9,371 bases of DNA from the NCBI GenBank assembly GCA_017650255.1, contig JAGCFG010000087.1, positions 1-9,371 on the forward strand, given 5' to 3'. The notes under the pieces were generated by a model. That model had not been told where the DNA came from, ran no database searches, and was given only the letters and a program-made list of their open reading frames with translations. Within the stretch, counting starts at the first letter, position 1. Each line of letters opens with the position of its first letter. Below are positions 7,208 through 9,371 of this stretch, piece by piece. The stretch comes from Alphaproteobacteria bacterium (GTDB lineage: Bacteria > Pseudomonadota > Alphaproteobacteria > RF32 > CAG-239). Both the position numbers and the translations under genes were made by a program.

Positions 7208-7235
7208 TTTATTTTTAAAAATAATGTGTTATACA
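7208..7235 (+). promoter_or_regulatory. Weak candidate promoter for rimP-nusA
   Basis: TATACA at 7230-7235 (four of six matches to TATAAT) follows TTTATT at 7208-7213 (three of six matches to TTGACA) with a 16-base spacer. If used, the transcript would contain the hairpin at 7264-7292 in its 5' leader. The match is poor, and initiation elsewhere in the gap or read-through from upstream is equally possible. Confidence 0.25.
7209..7224. repeat. Perfect 16-base AT-only palindrome
   Basis: TTATTTTTAAAAATAA is a perfect inverted repeat with no spacer, 18 bases after the amidase stop. It contains no G or C, so as an RNA hairpin it would be weak. It could be a protein-binding site, part of an UP-like AT tract upstream of the rimP promoter, or chance in AT-rich sequence. 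Confidence 0.4.
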
Positions 7236-7263
7236 TTAACCATTCTTTCATAGTAATATTTTT

Positions 7264-7292
7264 GAAAGTGGGGCCGAAAACCCCGCTTTTTT
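7264..7292 (+). terminator. Intrinsic terminator or rimP-leader attenuator
   Basis: Left arm 7264-7273 (GAAAGTGGGG) pairs with right arm 7281-7290 (CCCCGCTTTT) around the loop CCGAAAA. This gives up to ten pairs including two G-U, with a core of four G-C pairs, and a run of six T at 7287-7292. This is the form of a Rho-independent terminator. It lies 74 bases after the amidase stop and ends 19 bases before the rimP ATG. It may simply end the upstream operon. Its closeness to the rimP ribosome site and the known occurrence of terminator-bearing leaders upstream of rimP in proteobacteria suggest it may act as an attenuator of rimP-nusA. Confidence 0.8.
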
Positions 7293-7300
7293 GTTAATAA

Positions 7301-7306
7301 AAGGAG
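7301..7306 (+). promoter_or_regulatory. Ribosome binding site deciding the rimP start
   Basis: AAGGAG is five bases before the ATG at 7312. An in-frame TTG at 7291 overlaps the terminator T-run and precedes this site, so it is rejected as the start. Confidence 0.8.
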
Positions 7307-7311
7307 CATTT

Positions 7312-7806
7312 ATGCAAAGCAAACACCCATTGCACAATATGTTGGAACCGACAATAAACAAACTCGGATTCGACCTTGTCAGAGTTTTAACAATCGGAAA
7401 AATAAATCCGACCTTGCAGATTATGATAGAAAGACAAGACCGCAAAAACATTGTTGTCGATGACTGCGCACTTGTCAGCCGAGCCATATCAAATTTACTC
7501 GACGAAAAAGACCCCATATCGGGAAAATATACTCTTGAGGTATCTTCTCCTGGACTTGATCGCCCGTTGACAACATTGGAGCATTTTGAGCGCTTTTGCA
7601 ACTTTGACGCAAAAATAGAAACAGATACGACTATCGAGAACCGCAAACGCTTCAAAGGCAAAATTCTCCGTGTAGAAAACAAAAACATCATTTTTTCTAT
7701 GGATGACAAAGAATGGAACATCCCCTTCGATTCCATAGCAAAAGCAAAATTATTATTAACCGACGAACTTGTTGAAGCATCTCAGCAAGAAGAACAAGAA
7801 TTTTAA
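7312..7806 (+). CDS. rimP: Ribosome maturation factor RimP
   Basis: RimP binds the 30S precursor and is needed for efficient maturation of the small ribosomal subunit. The 164-residue protein has the usual two-part form. The N-terminal alpha/beta domain (about 1-85) carries VDDCALVSR at 49-57 and the family hallmark YTLEVSSPGLDRPL at 73-86. The C-terminal Sm-like beta domain spans about 88-152, followed by a short acidic tail (EEQEF). Length and motifs match the family with no missing block. It is followed after 21 bases by nusA, the conserved rimP-nusA order of nearly all bacteria. Expression is probably controlled with nusA, possibly through the hairpin just upstream. Confidence 0.96.
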   Translation: MQSKHPLHNMLEPTINKLGFDLVRVLTIGKINPTLQIMIERQDRKNIVVDDCALVSRAISNLLDEKDPISGKYTLEVSSPGLDRPLTTLEHFERFCNFDAKIETDTTIENRKRFKGKILRVENKNIIFSMDDKEWNIPFDSIAKAKLLLTDELVEASQQEEQEF

Positions 7807-7827
7807 CTATTTTACATCGAGGAAAAA

Positions 7828-9366
7828 ATGGAAAATATCGAAAACATGCCAAGACCTGAAATTGTTATGGTAGCAGACGCCGTAGCCAGAGAAAAAAATA
7901 TCGACAAAGAAGATGTTTTTAAGGCTATGGAAATTGCCATTCAAAAAGCCGGACGTTCGCGCTACGGTGACGAACACGACATCAGAGCTTCAATCGACCG
8001 CAAAACCGGCGCAATCACTCTTGCTCGCTATCGCCAAATTGTCAAAGAAATTGAAGAAGACGGCGAATTTACTCAAATTTTGCTCAAAGATGCTAAACAA
8101 ATTGATAAAAATGCAAAAGTCGGAGAATATATCATCGACACCTTGCCTCCAATTGATTTCGGCCGCGTTGCAGCCCAAACCGCAAAACAAGTAATCGTTC
8201 AAAAAGTTCGTGATGCCGAACGTGACCGTCAATATGAAGAATACAAAGAAAAAATCGGCACAATTATCAACGGAACAATAAAAAGAATAGAATTCGGAAA
8301 CATTATTGTCGATATCGGCAAAACAGAAGCCATTTTGCGTCGTGACGAAATCATCCCCAGAGAAAAATTCAAAAACGGTGATAGAATTCGTGCCTATGTA
8401 CTCGATGTTCGTCGTGAAAACAAGGGTCCGCAAATTTTCTTGTCAAGAACATGTCCTGCATTCTTGGCCGCTCTGTTCACTCAAGAAGTTCCAGAAATTT
8501 ATGACGGCATTATAAAAATTATCAATGTTGCCCGCGATCCCGGTTCAAAAGCAAAAATCTCCGTCAAAGCCAACGATATGACCATTGACCCGGTCGGTGC
8601 ATGCGTCGGACTGCGAGGCATTCGTGTTCAAGCTGTTGTAACTGAACTCCAAGGTGAAAAAATTGATATTATTCCATACTCTGAAGACAGAGCTCAATAT
8701 ATTGTCAGCGCACTTGCTCCGGCTGAGGTTACTAAGGTCGTTATCGACGAAGAGAAAAACCGCATCGAGGCCGTTGTTCCTCAAGAACAATTTTCCATTG
8801 CTATCGGTCGCAGAGGCCAAAATGTTAAATTGGCATCACAACTTCTCGAATGTGATATAGACGTTTTGACCGAAGAACAAGAAAGAGAACGTCGAGCCAA
8901 CGAAAACAAAGTTCGTTCCCAGCGCTTCATGGATGCCTTGGATGTTGATGAAATGATTGCACATCTGCTTATCGCAGAAGGCTTTACCAACATTGAAGAA
9001 GTTGCGGGTGTTCCTCTGAACGAATTGGCAGAAATCGAAGGTTTTGACGAAGATGTCGCAACCGAATTGCAACAAAGAGCTAAAGATTTTATCTCAAAAC
9101 GCAATGCTGAATTTGCTAAAAAGAGTAAATCTTTAGGTATTGATGAAACCATCAAAACCGTCACAGGACTTGACCAAGATTTAATTTTGGTTTTGGCTGA
9201 AAAAGGCGTTAAAACCCTTGATGACGTTGCCGATTTAGCCGCAGATGAACTCATAGAATTGTTGGGAGAAAACGCACTTTCTATCGACGAAGCAAATAAA
9301 ATCATCATGGCTGCACGCGAACATTGGTTTGAAAACGAAGGAAAAAATCTGGATGAAAACCAATAA
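7828..9366 (+). CDS. nusA: Transcription termination/antitermination factor NusA
   Basis: NusA binds RNA polymerase and nascent RNA and modulates pausing, intrinsic termination and antitermination. The 512 residues show an N-terminal polymerase-binding domain (about 1-130), an S1 domain (about 143-207, from IGTIINGTI to QIFLSR), KH1 (about 235-298, DPVGACVGLRGIRVQAV) and KH2 (about 303-350, IAIGRRGQNVKLASQL). Two acidic helical repeats follow at about 368-425 and 440-500, as in E. coli NusA, where the last repeat contacts the alpha subunit. The tail motif AREHWF (496-501) is familiar from alphaproteobacterial NusA. GAGG at 7819-7822 supports the ATG at 7828. A second ATG at codon 7 lacks its own site. 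Its base composition is less C-skewed than the operon upstream, as is common for highly expressed genes. The gene is complete; infB is expected shortly after the right edge. Confidence 0.97.
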   Translation: MENIENMPRPEIVMVADAVAREKNIDKEDVFKAMEIAIQKAGRSRYGDEHDIRASIDRKTGAITLARYRQIVKEIEEDGEFTQILLKDAKQIDKNAKVGEYIIDTLPPIDFGRVAAQTAKQVIVQKVRDAERDRQYEEYKEKIGTIINGTIKRIEFGNIIVDIGKTEAILRRDEIIPREKFKNGDRIRAYVLDVRRENKGPQIFLSRTCPAFLAALFTQEVPEIYDGIIKIINVARDPGSKAKISVKANDMTIDPVGACVGLRGIRVQAVVTELQGEKIDIIPYSEDRAQYIVSALAPAEVTKVVIDEEKNRIEAVVPQEQFSIAIGRRGQNVKLASQLLECDIDVLTEEQERERRANENKVRSQRFMDALDVDEMIAHLLIAEGFTNIEEVAGVPLNELAEIEGFDEDVATELQQRAKDFISKRNAEFAKKSKSLGIDETIKTVTGLDQDLILVLAEKGVKTLDDVADLAADELIELLGENALSIDEANKIIMAAREHWFENEGKNLDENQ

Positions 9367-9371
9367 TCCAA

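Noticed and set aside
7191..7311. A tRNA gene upstream of rimP, as with metY in E. coli
   Set aside because: The gap is 121 bases, AT-rich, with no cloverleaf-forming arms or T-loop sequence; only the hairpin and AT palindrome are seen.
7248..7736. Minus-strand open frame of 162 codons opposite rimP
   Set aside because: Antisense to a clear RimP gene and crosses the terminator hairpin; no recognisable motif.
8781..9371. Minus-strand open frame of 196 codons opposite nusA
   Set aside because: Ser/Ala-rich antisense shadow of the conserved NusA C-terminus; the length results from the codon bias of nusA.
1..9371. CRISPR array, insertion sequence, prophage or defence system
   Set aside because: No spaced direct repeats, transposase, integrase, nuclease or helicase motifs were seen; all long frames are assigned to core families.

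Overview
The window reads as an AT-rich alphaproteobacterial chromosome segment. Rows I counted by hand ran at about 32-48% G+C. The NusA protein has the proteobacterial layout (NTD, S1, two KH domains, two C-terminal helical repeats), and its AREHWF tail is what I associate with Alphaproteobacteria. The AsmA-type protein shows a Gram-negative envelope. The exact lineage cannot be fixed from this sequence alone. A low-GC, possibly host-associated alphaproteobacterium is an inference.

Layout. (1) Positions 1-2358, minus strand: the first 786 codons of an AsmA-family protein that runs off the left edge. The frame is open throughout, with no in-frame stop. (2) Positions 2359-2480: a divergent intergenic region with a plausible promoter for the plus-strand operon. 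(3) Positions 2481-7190, plus strand: six tightly packed genes, cdd, punA, deoC, deoA, pgeF/yfiH-type and an AmpD/AmiD-type amidase. Gaps are 1-4 bases or the genes overlap, so this is almost certainly one operon. (4) Positions 7191-7311: an intergenic region with an AT-only palindrome and a strong intrinsic terminator-type hairpin just upstream of rimP. (5) Positions 7312-9366, plus strand: rimP and nusA, the start of the conserved transcription/translation operon that usually continues into infB beyond the right edge.

How the genes work together. Cdd deaminates (deoxy)cytidine. PunA and DeoA phosphorolyse purine nucleosides and thymidine/deoxyuridine to free base plus (deoxy)ribose-1-phosphate. 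DeoC splits deoxyribose-5-phosphate into acetaldehyde and glyceraldehyde-3-phosphate. The phosphopentomutase (DeoB) needed between those steps is not in the window. The last two genes belong to families tied to peptidoglycan editing and recycling. The YfiH/PgeF family has also been shown to have purine nucleoside phosphorylase and adenosine deaminase activity, so the operon is either a mixed salvage operon (nucleosides plus murein fragments) or uses the YfiH protein for nucleosides.

Most of the window is recognisable core metabolism and housekeeping. I found no CRISPR array, insertion sequence, phage gene, tRNA or rRNA. The points most worth a second look are the hairpin ahead of rimP-nusA, the coupling of nucleoside salvage with PgeF and an amidase, the signal-less AmiD-like amidase with an overlapping TTG start, and a C-over-G strand skew that ignores gene orientation.
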